Below are positions 16,252-23,813 of a DNA stretch of 31,158 bases, one piece after another. Source of the stretch: Synergistaceae bacterium UBA6083 (GTDB lineage Bacteria; Synergistota; Synergistia; Synergistales; 79-D21); the NCBI GenBank assembly GCA_002436015.1, contig DIXJ01000008.1, forward strand, positions 45,384 to 76,541, in the 5' to 3' direction. The translations under genes were made by a program, and so were the position numbers. The notes under the pieces are model-generated. The model saw nothing but the letters and a program-made list of their open reading frames with translations. It was not told the origin of the DNA and made no database searches. The stretch's first letter is position 1. Each line of letters opens with the position of its first letter.

Positions 16252-16923
16252 ATGATGAAGAAGGGATTGGTTATCGGCATCATATTCGCGCTTTTTGCGA
16301 TCGCGGGATGCGCCTTGGCCGCCGAGGCGTCGGGCAGCGTCGAAACGCAGTTCGAGCTTGCGCAGAAGTTCATGGAGCGGGCAGGGCTTGTGGGAACGGC
16401 GGTCGAGGAACCTCCGGCCGAAGAACCACCCGCGGAAGAGCCGCCTGCTGAAGAGCCGCCAGCCGAGGAGCCTCCTGCGGAAGAACCGGTGATCGAGGAA
16501 GAGGTCGAAGAAACAATGCCGGCCGAGATCGCCGCGAAAGTCGCCGAGCGCCACGCCTTCATCGGGTGGGCGAAGATGAACGGCCTGCCCGCCAGCCGGA
16601 ACATCCAGGAGCAGGAGCTTTGGGGAGCCGTCTGGAGCAGCGTGACCACGCAGGTTGCGACGGGCGTTACGGTACAGGAAGCGATGGCTGCCGCCCAGGC
16701 GGGCCTGACTGAAGAGCAGGCAGCCGAACTCGAGGGCCTGAAAGGCACGCCCCCCGGCAAGCTCGAAAAGGCGAAGAAGGGCGCGACGACCGAGGAAACC
16801 GCCACGACCGCCTCGACCGAAACCGGCAGGGAAAAGGGCAAGAGTGAAGGCAAGGGCGGCGGAAAAGACGGCAAAGACGGCAAGGACGGCAAGGACGGCA
16901 AGGGCGGCGGCAAGGACAAGTAA
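16252..16923 (+). CDS. Putative lipoprotein with EEPPA repeats and a basic Gly-Lys-Asp tail
   Basis: 223 residues, no recognised family. The N-terminus has a signal sequence with a lipobox-like AIAGC, so it may be a lipoprotein; cleavage at a later ALA-A site is an alternative. Then follow five or six copies of EEPPA, a middle segment of about 90 residues with AERHAFIGWAKMNGLPASRN and a helical, Ala/Glu-rich part, and a lysine- and glycine-rich tail with four GKD units. The protein is therefore acidic near the front and basic at the end. The ATG at 16252 lies 8 bases after AAGGGAGGG. It is followed by a strong terminator, so it is a single-gene transcript. Periplasmic spanning or peptidoglycan/polymer binding is possible, but unproven. 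Confidence 0.8.
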   Translation: MMKKGLVIGIIFALFAIAGCALAAEASGSVETQFELAQKFMERAGLVGTAVEEPPAEEPPAEEPPAEEPPAEEPPAEEPVIEEEVEETMPAEIAAKVAERHAFIGWAKMNGLPASRNIQEQELWGAVWSSVTTQVATGVTVQEAMAAAQAGLTEEQAAELEGLKGTPPGKLEKAKKGATTEETATTASTETGREKGKSEGKGGGKDGKDGKDGKDGKGGGKDK

Positions 16924-16963
16924 TCCTTCCTTTCGAGCCGAACCTGGAAGTACTGAAAACCTC

Positions 16964-16997
16964 GGAGGGGCCTGCACCGGCAGGCCCCTCCCTTTTT
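16964..16997 (+). terminator. Rho-independent terminator after the lipoprotein gene
   Basis: A perfect 12-bp stem (GGAGGGGCCTGC and its complement, 16964-16991) with loop ACCG is followed by CTTTTT. It lies 40 bases past the lipoprotein stop codon and separates it from the hydrolase gene. Confidence 0.9.
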
Positions 16998-17079
16998 CCC
17001 CCTGGTCACCGCCCGAAACATGGACAGGCACTCCCCTGCGCCTTATCATCGATGAAAACCCCGAGAGAGAGGTGCCGAC

Positions 17080-17868
17080 ATGAGAGAAAGAGCCGGGGAC
17101 ATCTCTATCGCCTGGAGCGAACGCGGTTCGGGAGAACCTCTCCTCCTCATCGCCGGGTTCGGCACGACCCGCCTCATCTGGGAAGAGGAAACCCTGGACC
17201 GCCTGGCCGAACGGTACCGGGTCATCGTGTTCGACAATCGCGGCATGGGGGAGACGGATGCGGGGACTCGGGAGTTTTCGATCCGCCGGTTCGCGGAGGA
17301 TACCTGCGGGCTGCTCCAGTCCCTGGGGATCGAAAAGTGCCACGTCCTCGGCTGGTCCATGGGCTCGTTCGTCGCCCAGGAACTGGCGCTGGCCCACCCG
17401 GAACGCGTGGACCGGCTGGTCCTGTACGCTTCCTTCGCCGACTGGAGCACTCCCCCGTCCCAGGAGACGATCGACCTGCTGAACGACGCTTCCGGGACGG
17501 GTGAGGAAAGGGGCATGCGCTGGGTCCAGACCCTGTTCCCGGCGAAGTGGCTTGCAGCCAACGGCAGGCGGGTGGGCGAAATCTTTTCGCGCCCCCTGGG
17601 CAATGTCCCCGGGGAATCCGTGACGCGCCAGCAGGAGGCCATCCAGGGCTGGGAAGGCTCCGCGGGGAGGCTTCCGGGAATACGGAAACCAACGCTGCTC
17701 CTGTGCGGCAAGGAAGACGTGCTGGTGCCACCGGAAAACTCGCACTTGATGGCAGGCCTGCTGCCACATGTCACCCTGCGCATCCTTCCCGGCATGGGTC
17801 ACGGCCTGATGTTCCAGGATCCGGAGACCTTCTGCTCCATCGTACTGGGTTTTCTCGGGGGGGAATAG
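17080..17868 (+). CDS. Alpha/beta-hydrolase fold protein
   Basis: 262 residues, normal for the family. The nucleophile elbow GWSMGS gives Ser93, CGKEDVLVPP gives Asp213 and GMGHGLM gives His241; the oxyanion region is LLLIAGFGTT. No signal peptide is seen, so it is probably cytoplasmic. The substrate (ester, lactone or C-C bond) cannot be told from the sequence. The ATG follows GAGAGG. It lies alone between a terminator and a bidirectional terminator, with repeat copy E 33 bases past its stop. Confidence 0.9.
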   Translation: MRERAGDISIAWSERGSGEPLLLIAGFGTTRLIWEEETLDRLAERYRVIVFDNRGMGETDAGTREFSIRRFAEDTCGLLQSLGIEKCHVLGWSMGSFVAQELALAHPERVDRLVLYASFADWSTPPSQETIDLLNDASGTGEERGMRWVQTLFPAKWLAANGRRVGEIFSRPLGNVPGESVTRQQEAIQGWEGSAGRLPGIRKPTLLLCGKEDVLVPPENSHLMAGLLPHVTLRILPGMGHGLMFQDPETFCSIVLGFLGGE

Positions 17869-17901
17869 AAGCGACGGGGCAGGTTTTGTATGCATACGCC
17901 A

Positions 17902-17921
17902 AGATTCAAGGTCTGACCCCA
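17902..17921 (-). repeat. Dispersed repeat copy E
   Basis: On the minus strand this is TGGGGTCAGACCTTGAATCT, identical over 20 bases to copy G at the right end of the window (31136-31155). It lies between the hydrolase stop and a bidirectional terminator. It is the one single copy whose GGGG end points away from the nearest stop codon. Confidence 0.8.
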
Positions 17922-17922
17922 T

Positions 17923-17960
17923 AAAAAGAGGGGAGCCGGAAATCCGGCTCCCCTCTTTCC
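17923..17960. terminator. Bidirectional Rho-independent terminator
   Basis: AAAGAGGGGAGCCGGA (17925-17940) pairs perfectly with 17943-17958. The minus-strand transcript ends in CTTTTTAT, the plus in CTCTTTCC. It lies between the convergent hydrolase and DUF3798 genes and should serve both, working better on the minus strand. Confidence 0.85.
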
Positions 17961-17979
17961 TGCAGTCTGGCGGTTGGGG

Positions 17980-19173
17980 CTACTTCTTGATCTTGAAGTA
18001 TTTCTCGGGGACGGTGACCTTCGTCATGCCGAGGTAGCCCTTGCCGAAGACGTAGGTGTCCTGGTAGACGAGGAAGTAGTTCTTCTTCTTGACGCCGGTG
18101 CCGACGTCGGTGTAGTTGCTGCCGTTCCAGGCGGCGCCGGGGGTGTACTTGGCATAGGAGGCCATCAGGGCCTTCAGGTCGCCGATCTTCGCCTTCTTCT
18201 CGACGATGCGCTTGCCGTACTCGCCGAGGCCGGCGGTGGTGGTGTAGCCGTAGGAGTAGGCCCAGGTGCCCATGCGGGTCTTTCCGCCGGCTGCCACGAC
18301 GGCCGCTTCAACCTTCTTCAGGATGGCGGGCCAGTTGCCCTGTTCCTTGGAAAGGTCGATGCCCAGGGCGCCGGGATAGCCCATCAGCGGGGAGGGCAGG
18401 TCGGCTTCGACGAAGTAGCCGCCGAGCTTGGCGATCTGCTTCAGCAACGGTTCGGTGTGGGCGTCGTTGGTGCAGAAGAACGCGGTCTTCTTGCCGTACT
18501 TGTTGAGCCACGCAGGAACCTTCTCGAGGATGAACTGCTGGGCTCCGGCCACGCCGACGTCACTGGTCGGGTCCGGGGCGGTCTCGAACACGAACTTCAG
18601 CCCGAGGTCCTTGCACGCGGCCTCCATGATGGCGCGGCGGCGGGAAAGCAGTTCGTAGCTCATGTGGCGGGGGAAGGAGATGTGCACGAAGGTGTCGGCG
18701 CCCATCTTCTTGGCGGCGCTGATGATGAGGTAGCCGCGGGCCACGTTGTCGGCGTTGACGGCGAGATCGGCCACGGAGCCGATGACGTTCGGGTCTTCGT
18801 GGGGTTCACCGGCGAGGAGAAGGATGTCCGGCCTCTTCTCCTTGACGCGGCGGAAGGCCTCCGTGGTTCCCGGGATGGCCTGGTTGACCACGATGACCTT
18901 CATCTTGGCGTCGTCGGCGAGCCCGACGATCTGGCTGATGGTGGTTTCCATCTCGGACATGAAGTTGTCCGGGTAGGTGATGTGCTTGATCATCCCGCCC
19001 TTCGCGACGTCGCCGTAGGCCTTGATCAGGGCTTCCGCGCCGCGGAGGTCGTCCTCCGACTGGGAGACGGTCCCGGTGACGACGCCGATATGGAACGGCG
19101 CGGCAGCCAGGGCGGTTCCGGCCATGAGACCCAGGAGCATGAGCGCAACGAGCAGCAGTGAGGCTTTTCTCAT
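17980..19173 (-). CDS. DUF3798-type periplasmic substrate-binding protein
   Basis: 397 residues. A signal peptide (about residues 1-24, LLGLMAGTALAAAPF) precedes a two-lobed periplasmic-binding-protein-like sequence, with IGVVTGTVSQSEDDLRGAEA, ILLLAGEPHEDPNVIG and KTAFFCTNDAHTEPLLKQI. It fits the DUF3798 family, which resembles sugar-binding proteins of ABC importers. The ATG at 19173 follows AAGGGGG. It has its own promoter and terminator. The nearest transporter lacking a binding protein is the operon at 11586-15750, so it probably feeds that system; ligand unknown. Confidence 0.82.
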   Translation of the reverse strand: MRKASLLLVALMLLGLMAGTALAAAPFHIGVVTGTVSQSEDDLRGAEALIKAYGDVAKGGMIKHITYPDNFMSEMETTISQIVGLADDAKMKVIVVNQAIPGTTEAFRRVKEKRPDILLLAGEPHEDPNVIGSVADLAVNADNVARGYLIISAAKKMGADTFVHISFPRHMSYELLSRRRAIMEAACKDLGLKFVFETAPDPTSDVGVAGAQQFILEKVPAWLNKYGKKTAFFCTNDAHTEPLLKQIAKLGGYFVEADLPSPLMGYPGALGIDLSKEQGNWPAILKKVEAAVVAAGGKTRMGTWAYSYGYTTTAGLGEYGKRIVEKKAKIGDLKALMASYAKYTPGAAWNGSNYTDVGTGVKKKNYFLVYQDTYVFGKGYLGMTKVTVPEKYFKIKK

Positions 19174-19224
19174 GTACCAATTACCCCCTTCTATGGTTTT
19201 TGGAGCGTGTTTCACTCGACAAAT

Positions 19225-19253
19225 AATATATCAGTTAAACACCAACGGTTCAA
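19225..19253 (-). promoter_or_regulatory. Sigma-70-type promoter for the binding protein
   Basis: On the minus strand TTGAAC (19248-19253), exactly 17 bases and TATATT (19225-19230) precede the DUF3798 gene by about 50 bases. Both hexamers are close to consensus. Confidence 0.65.
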
Positions 19254-19260
19254 TGAGAAG

Positions 19261-19301
19261 TAAAGAAAGCAGGGGACAGAACCCGCGGTCCCGTCCCCTG
19301 C
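19261..19301 (-). terminator. Terminator of the superoxide reductase gene
   Basis: GCAGGGGAC (19269-19277) pairs with GTCCCCTGC (19293-19301) around a 15-base GC-rich loop; on the minus strand it is followed by TTTCTTTA. It starts 14 bases after the superoxide reductase stop codon and lies just upstream of the next promoter. Confidence 0.65.
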
Positions 19302-19314
19302 CCGTGAAAGCTTT

Positions 19315-19710
19315 TCAGGCTTCGACCTTGATCTCCTGCGCGCTCTCCCACAGCCCGTGGATGTTGCAATAGGAGGCGGCGACGAGCATACCGGAGGCCG
19401 TGGCCTTCATGGCGACCTTCGCATGGGGCTCGGTGTAGACCGGGCCCTTGTTGGGGCCGTCTACGGACTCGCCGTGGACGGTGAACTCGACGTTGGCAAC
19501 CTCGAAGGGGAACTTGCCCCCCTCGGGCATGAAGTACAGCTTGATCCAGCGGATGTGATGCTCCGTTGTGTTCGGGTGGGGGATCTCCTTGCCCACGCTC
19601 AGTTCGACGACGAATTTTTCTCCCGCCTTTACGGTTCCGGGTGCCTCGATGACCGGGGCATGCTTCTCGGTTTTCCAGTCTGCGCTCTTGATGATATGCT
19701 CGAACTTCAT
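19315..19710 (-). CDS. sor: Superoxide reductase, class II (neelaredoxin type)
   Basis: 131 residues. The five iron ligands expected for the Fe(His)4Cys centre are visible: His17 in EKHAPV, His45 and His51 in PHPNTTEHH, and Cys115 and His118 in YCNIHGLW; their spacing equals that of known neelaredoxins. Glu15 and Lys16 of the EKH motif, linked to catalysis, are present. There is no N-terminal desulforedoxin domain, so it has only the catalytic centre. It reduces superoxide to hydrogen peroxide without making oxygen, in the cytoplasm of anaerobes. The ATG follows GAGGGGG. It is a single-gene unit with its own promoter and terminator. Confidence 0.95.
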   Translation of the reverse strand: MKFEHIIKSADWKTEKHAPVIEAPGTVKAGEKFVVELSVGKEIPHPNTTEHHIRWIKLYFMPEGGKFPFEVANVEFTVHGESVDGPNKGPVYTEPHAKVAMKATASGMLVAASYCNIHGLWESAQEIKVEA

Positions 19711-19744
19711 CTCGTTACCCCCTCTTATGTCGAATCGTTGTGAA

Positions 19745-19773
19745 CTGACTCGATGTTAAAATTACCTTATAAT
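19745..19773 (+). promoter_or_regulatory. Candidate plus-strand promoter toward the DUF2993-like/fdtAB genes
   Basis: CTGACT (19745-19750), 17 bases and TATAAT (19768-19773). The -10 is perfect and the -35 fair. It overlaps the divergent superoxide reductase promoter and would give a leader of about 160 bases containing a small TTCTGG/CCAGAA hairpin (19866-19883). Confidence 0.45.
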
Positions 19774-19788
19774 GGCACTTCCTGTCAA
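19759..19788 (-). promoter_or_regulatory. Sigma-70-type promoter for superoxide reductase
   Basis: On the minus strand a consensus TTGACA (19783-19788) is followed after 18 bases by TAATTT (19759-19764), about 50 bases before the start codon. Confidence 0.55.
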
Positions 19789-19938
19789 TCAGCGCACGAT
19801 TAGCCACAATAAGCTTCTAATGTTCGGATTACCGTGCCCATGAGTCATTATACCGTGGACAAGCGTTCTGGTTTCGTCCAGAATGAATTCGTGAAAGCGT
19901 TCGAATTCCCGGAATTTTTACCGAGGAGGCTCCAAGAG

Positions 19939-20664
19939 ATGCACAAGAGAATGATCCTGGCGTTTTGCGCCGTTTTTTGCCTGGCGGCGGTCCTGCCCGC
20001 CATGGGCCAGGCGGTTCCCCAGTCGGAAGAAGGGCGCGCCGCCCTGCTCCGCTCGGCGCTGGAAAGAAAGTTCGCCCCCCAGTCGATGGAGGTGCGCCTC
20101 GAGGGAGGACCCGACGCGAAGGGCTTCGTGAAGAAGGCCGTCGTCCGGGCCAGGGGTGCCGTGATCGACAAGCTGAGGGTCGACACGCTGGTCATGGAGG
20201 CTTCCGATCTCCAGTTCAACCCGCCGGAGGAATGGAGCCGGAACCTCGAGGTGAAAAGCGCCGGGGATACCCGAAGCCGCGGGGTTATCCTGGAGAAGGA
20301 CATCAACGCTGCCATGACCGAGTCCGTAAAGGGCGACAAAAAGTGGAAGAGCATCCGCATGGATCTTTCCCCGACGCAGATCAAGGCGGTCGGGGTGTAC
20401 GAAACCTATTTCATCTTCAAGCTCCACCTCGTGGCGAAGCTGACGGGAGTGCTGGCGGCCTCGCCCGACGGGAAGCAGATCTTCATCCGGGACTACAAGC
20501 TGAACGTCAGCGGCCTGACGATGCCCCAGGGCCTGGTGGAGGACGTGATCGAGAAGGTGCAGCCGATCGTCGACTTCCGCGAGTCGGTGTTTCCTGTTTC
20601 GGTGAAGAAGATCGTCATGGACGACACGTCGATCTCCTTCGTGAGCGATCCGCCGCCGCAGTAG
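19939..20664 (+). CDS. Exported DUF2993 (LmeA-like) protein
   Basis: 241 residues. A signal peptide (about 1-22, ILAFCAVFCLAAVLPAMGQA) is followed by a beta-rich domain like DUF2993/LmeA lipid-binding proteins, with VRARGAVIDKLRVDTLVMEA and the later DYKLNVSGLTMPQGLVEDVI. The family assignment is from general pattern only. It probably acts in the periplasm on lipid-linked or envelope components. The ATG at 19939 follows GAGGAGG at 9 bases; a longer version starting at 19834 lacks such a site. The stop codon is within the Shine-Dalgarno of fdtA, so the two are co-transcribed and probably coupled, which ties it to envelope sugar synthesis. Confidence 0.65.
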   Translation: MHKRMILAFCAVFCLAAVLPAMGQAVPQSEEGRAALLRSALERKFAPQSMEVRLEGGPDAKGFVKKAVVRARGAVIDKLRVDTLVMEASDLQFNPPEEWSRNLEVKSAGDTRSRGVILEKDINAAMTESVKGDKKWKSIRMDLSPTQIKAVGVYETYFIFKLHLVAKLTGVLAASPDGKQIFIRDYKLNVSGLTMPQGLVEDVIEKVQPIVDFRESVFPVSVKKIVMDDTSISFVSDPPPQ

Positions 20665-20673
20665 GAGCGTGCG

Positions 20674-21078
20674 ATGGCCGGATTCCTGGACCTCCGTTCG
20701 ATAAGTGCGCCAGACCACCCCGGTGAGCTGGTCCCCGTCGAGCTTGCAAGGGATATCCCCTTTCCCGTCCTGCGCCTCTACACGATAACGGGCGTACCCG
20801 CGGGGGAAACGCGCGGCTGCCACGCGCACAGGCATACGCGGCAGGCGATTTTCTGCCTCCGGGGGAAGATCGAAGTCCTGCTTGAAAGCCGGGACGGGAA
20901 GGAAGAGGTCGTGCTGGACGGCCCGGCCCGGGGGCTGCTGCTGGAAACCATGGCCTGGCACGAGGTGACCTGCCTGTCCGAAGGTTGCGTCATCCTGGTC
21001 CTGGCCTCCAGGCCCTACGACGAGTCCGACTATATTCGCGACCACGAAGAGTTCCTGGCTCTCCTGGAGGAGGATTGA
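20674..21078 (+). CDS. fdtA: dTDP-4-dehydro-6-deoxyglucose 3,4-ketoisomerase (FdtA/QdtA/WxcM family cupin)
   Basis: 134 residues, one cupin domain. The motif RGCHAHRHTRQAIFCLRG (residues 47-64) includes His50 and His52, and the C-terminus has the family signature YDESDYIRDHEEF. FdtA or QdtA moves the keto group of dTDP-4-keto-6-deoxyglucose from C4 to C3; the galacto (FdtA) and gluco (QdtA) products cannot be told apart from this reading, so the symbol is provisional. It is followed after 4 bases by the matching aminotransferase gene. The Shine-Dalgarno AGGAG overlaps the upstream stop. Confidence 0.85.
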   Translation: MAGFLDLRSISAPDHPGELVPVELARDIPFPVLRLYTITGVPAGETRGCHAHRHTRQAIFCLRGKIEVLLESRDGKEEVVLDGPARGLLLETMAWHEVTCLSEGCVILVLASRPYDESDYIRDHEEFLALLEED

Positions 21079-21082
21079 GGAG

Positions 21083-22189
21083 ATGGACCCGTTCCGCGTT
21101 CCCTTCAACCGGCTGAAACCCGTTTTCGAAAAGCACCGGGAAGAGTACGAGAGCGCGGCTCTCGAGGTTCTCCGGTCCGGGTCCTATGTCCTGGGCGAGC
21201 AGGTGGACGCTTTCGAAGGGGAGTTCGCCGCCTTCGCGGGAACGGAGCACTGCGTTTCCATGAACTCCGGCCTGGACGCCCTGCGGCTGGCCTTCCAGGC
21301 CCTCGGGATCGGCCCGGGGGACGAGGTGGTCGTCCCCGCCAACACCTACATCGCCTCCGCCCTGGGAGTCTCCCTCAACGGAGCCCGGCCCGTTTTCGCC
21401 GAGCCCGACGCCTGGTTCACCCTCGACCCCGGGGCAACCCGCCGGGCGGTCAGCGAAAAGACAAAGGCGATCCTGCCCGTCCACCTTTACGGGCAATCCT
21501 GCGACATGGACCTCCTGTGCCGCCTGGCAGAAGAAGCCGGGCTCTCCGTCGTGGAAGACTGCGCGCAGTCCCACGGGGCCCTGTTCGGCGGGCGGATGAC
21601 GGGAAGTTTCGGGGAAGCGGGCTGCTTCAGTTTCTACCCGACGAAGAACTGCGGCGCCTTCGGCGACGGGGGGGCCGTCACGACGAACGACGCCGACCTG
21701 GCCGAGAGGCTGCGCCGCCTCCGCCACTACGGCATGGACAGCCACGGCTGCCACCTGGCCGCGGGCTGGAACTCCCGCCTGGACGAGATCCAGGCGGCGT
21801 TCCTGCGGGTCCGCCTCCGCCACCTCGGCGAGAACCTGGCAGCCCGGCGCGAAATTGCCGAGCGATACCTCTCCGGCATCCGGAACCCGTCCATCGAGCT
21901 GCCCGCCGTCCGGGAAGGAGCCAACCACACGTGGCACCTTTTCGTGGTGCGCTGCCCGGCCCGGGACGCACTGAAGGGCTGGCTGTCCGGGCGCGGCATC
22001 GAGACGAAGGTGCACTACCCCGTCCCGCCCCACGCGACCCCCGTTTACCGGGAGCTGGGCATCGGGCCGGGCGACCTTCCCGTCACCGAGAGGATGGCTT
22101 CCGAGATCCTCAGCCTGCCCCTTTTCGAGGGGATGACCCCGGAGCAAACCGACCGGGTGATCGAAGCCCTCAACGATTTTTTCGGTTAG
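21083..22189 (+). CDS. fdtB: DegT/DnrJ/EryC1 aminotransferase (dTDP-3-amino sugar, FdtB/QdtB type)
   Basis: 368 residues, usual for PLP-dependent sugar aminotransferases of this family. It has the N-terminal SGSYVLGEQVDAFEGEFAAF, the PLP-phosphate region NSGLDALRLAF, DCAQSHGA and the Schiff-base lysine at about residue 188 in FYPTKNCGAFGDGG. It should transfer an amino group to C3 of dTDP-3-keto-6-deoxyhexose, given its position right after the isomerase. The 3' end overlaps the convergent acetyltransferase gene by 20 bases. The exact sugar (Fuc3N or Qui3N) is not resolved. Confidence 0.88.
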   Translation: MDPFRVPFNRLKPVFEKHREEYESAALEVLRSGSYVLGEQVDAFEGEFAAFAGTEHCVSMNSGLDALRLAFQALGIGPGDEVVVPANTYIASALGVSLNGARPVFAEPDAWFTLDPGATRRAVSEKTKAILPVHLYGQSCDMDLLCRLAEEAGLSVVEDCAQSHGALFGGRMTGSFGEAGCFSFYPTKNCGAFGDGGAVTTNDADLAERLRRLRHYGMDSHGCHLAAGWNSRLDEIQAAFLRVRLRHLGENLAARREIAERYLSGIRNPSIELPAVREGANHTWHLFVVRCPARDALKGWLSGRGIETKVHYPVPPHATPVYRELGIGPGDLPVTERMASEILSLPLFEGMTPEQTDRVIEALNDFFG

Positions 22190-22886
22190 CCTCCTCGGAA
22201 GGATTCAGGCGGTAGGCGGGAAGCTCTTCCACCTTCCTGGACAACCTGGCGGGAACCCCCACGTAGACGCCCCCCTCTTCCGCGTTTCCCTTGAGCAGGG
22301 AGCCGCTGCCGAGCAGAGAGTAATCGCCCATGACGGCCATGTCGAGCAGGGTCGCGTTCAGGCAGACGTCGCAGCCTTTGCCGATGCGGGCGTAGGAGGA
22401 GACGACCGCCCCGTTCGAGAAATGGCAGAAGGGACCCGTCTCGACGTCGTGGCCGAAGGAAACGTTCGTCCCCACGAAGGAGCATGCCCCGATCTTCACG
22501 CCGGCCATGAGGCAGCATCCGGGCGAAAGGACGACACCCGGCCCCAGCTCGACTCCCGGTGCCACGAAGGCCATGGGGTGGACGACGGTGACCAGGCTTT
22601 CAAGGGAAACCCCCATCCGCGCGAAGGCGTCTTCCTTCAGGCGACCGTGCCCCACGGGATGGATGGCAAAGGCAAAGCGGCAGCCTTCGCGGGCAAAGCG
22701 GGGTGCATCTTCGAGCCGGCCCATGACGGGCAACCCCCGGATCCGGCGTCCCCCTTCGCAGAAGAGAGGGTCGTTCAGGAACCCTTCCACCTGCCACTGC
22801 CTCCCGTAGCGAAGCCGCATGTCCTCGATGCAAGCCCAGGCGTTGCCGCCGGTCCCCTCTCCGCCCACGACCAGGATCCTTTCCAT
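22170..22886 (-). CDS. NeuD/PglD-type sugar O/N-acetyltransferase (left-handed beta-helix)
   Basis: 238 residues. An N-terminal nucleotide-sugar-binding domain begins ILVVGGEGTGGNAWACIEDM and is followed by hexapeptide repeats from about residue 105 (VHPMAFVAPGVELGPGVVLS). The C-terminus has VYVGVPARLSRKV, typical of these enzymes. They use acetyl-CoA to acetylate amino sugars; next to FdtA and FdtB it is the best candidate to N-acetylate the 3-amino sugar, replacing a classical FdtC/QdtC. The ATG at 22886 follows GGGGGGCGGG. It is on the opposite strand to the fdt genes. Confidence 0.82.
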   Translation of the reverse strand: MERILVVGGEGTGGNAWACIEDMRLRYGRQWQVEGFLNDPLFCEGGRRIRGLPVMGRLEDAPRFAREGCRFAFAIHPVGHGRLKEDAFARMGVSLESLVTVVHPMAFVAPGVELGPGVVLSPGCCLMAGVKIGACSFVGTNVSFGHDVETGPFCHFSNGAVVSSYARIGKGCDVCLNATLLDMAVMGDYSLLGSGSLLKGNAEEGGVYVGVPARLSRKVEELPAYRLNPSEEANRKNR

Positions 22887-22926
22887 GTACCCGCCCCCCC
22901 GTTTCTGCACTCGTTTTATTTCTGAT

Positions 22927-22945
22927 ATCATTTCGATGAAATGAT
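22927..22945. promoter_or_regulatory. ATCATTT-N5-AAATGAT palindrome, candidate operator
   Basis: A perfect inverted repeat with 7-base arms and a 5-base centre lies in the 90-base gap between the divergent acetyltransferase and beta-keto acid cleavage enzyme genes, 31 bases before the latter's start codon. Its A/T-rich make-up in GC-rich surroundings fits a repressor site; no regulator gene is next to it. Confidence 0.4.
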
Positions 22946-22976
22946 TCTATCCCTATCGAGCCCCAGGAAGGATCCC

Positions 22977-23813
22977 ATGGAGAAACTGATCGTGAACCTG
23001 GCCCCCACCGGCCTGAAACCGATGAAGCCCCAAAACCCGAACGTGCCGATCTCCCCTGAGGAGATCATCCGGGAGTGCGTGGCATGCACCTCCCCGGGGG
23101 CCTCGATCGTCCACCTCCACGCCCGGGAGGAGGACGGTTCCCCCAGCTACCGCAAGGCCCTGTACCAGCGGATCATCGAGGGAATCCGTGAACGGCGCCC
23201 CGACCTGGTCATTTGCGCTTCCACCAGTGGGCGGGCGTTCCCGGAGTTCGAGAGGCGGAGCGAGGTACTCGAGCTGGAAGGCGACGCCAGGCCGGACATG
23301 GCCTCTCTCACGCTCGGTTCGATGAACTTCTACCGGGAGGCCTCGGTCAATTCCCCCGAGATGATCCGGGCCCTCGCCGAAAAGATGGCCGAGCGGGGCA
23401 TCAAGCCGGAAATCGAGATCTTCGACCTGGCCATGATCGACCAGATGAAGTGGCTCGCGTCAAAAGGGTTTATCACGCCCCCCTTCTACGCGAACCTCAT
23501 CCTTGGAGCCCCCATCCACCAGCCGCTCGACACGGGGCGCCTGGCGGTCCTCGCGAGGGAGCTTCCCCCGGGCACCTGCTGGGCCGGAGGTGCCATCGGC
23601 CCCGCCCAGCTGAACATCAACGCCATGGCCATCGCAATGGGGGGGCACATCAGGGTCGGGCTGGAGGACAACCTGCACTGGGATCACGCCCGGTCGCGCC
23701 TGGCCCAAAACGAGGAGTTGGTGAAAAGGATGGTCGGCCTGGGCCGCACCCTCGGCCGGGAGACCGCAACCCCCTCCGAAACCCGGCAGATGATCGGTTT
23801 GCCCGCGCGGTGA
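22977..23813 (+). CDS. Beta-keto acid cleavage enzyme family protein (BKACE, DUF849)
   Basis: 278 residues. The family's zinc site is intact: His46 and His48 in IVHLHARE and Glu230 in RVGLEDN, at the same residue numbers as in Kce. Arg226, Asp231 and Ser82, used in catalysis, are also in place. BKACE enzymes condense a beta-keto acid with acetyl-CoA and release acetoacetate and a new CoA ester. The position equivalent to Kce Glu14, which I recall as contacting the substrate amino group, is Lys14 here (TGLKP), so the substrate is probably not 3-keto-5-aminohexanoate. The ATG at 22977 follows AGGAAGG. The stop overlaps the start of a glycosyltransferase gene (GTGA), an unexpected partner. Confidence 0.9.
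   Translation: MEKLIVNLAPTGLKPMKPQNPNVPISPEEIIRECVACTSPGASIVHLHAREEDGSPSYRKALYQRIIEGIRERRPDLVICASTSGRAFPEFERRSEVLELEGDARPDMASLTLGSMNFYREASVNSPEMIRALAEKMAERGIKPEIEIFDLAMIDQMKWLASKGFITPPFYANLILGAPIHQPLDTGRLAVLARELPPGTCWAGGAIGPAQLNINAMAIAMGGHIRVGLEDNLHWDHARSRLAQNEELVKRMVGLGRTLGRETATPSETRQMIGLPAR

Noticed and set aside
16132..17922. 596-codon minus-strand frame opposite the lipoprotein and hydrolase genes
   Set aside because: Both plus-strand genes have good start sites, domain signals and a terminator between them; the minus frame runs through all of these without motifs.
19269..19301. Superoxide reductase terminator as a second REP-like family (GGGGACAG...GTCCCC)
   Set aside because: It recalls GGGGACAGG-type REP hairpins, but there is only one copy here and its position and T-rich tail are explained by termination.
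19918..22147. Long minus-strand frames opposite the DUF2993-like, fdtA and fdtB genes
   Set aside because: They are antisense to well-supported genes and show no family resemblance.
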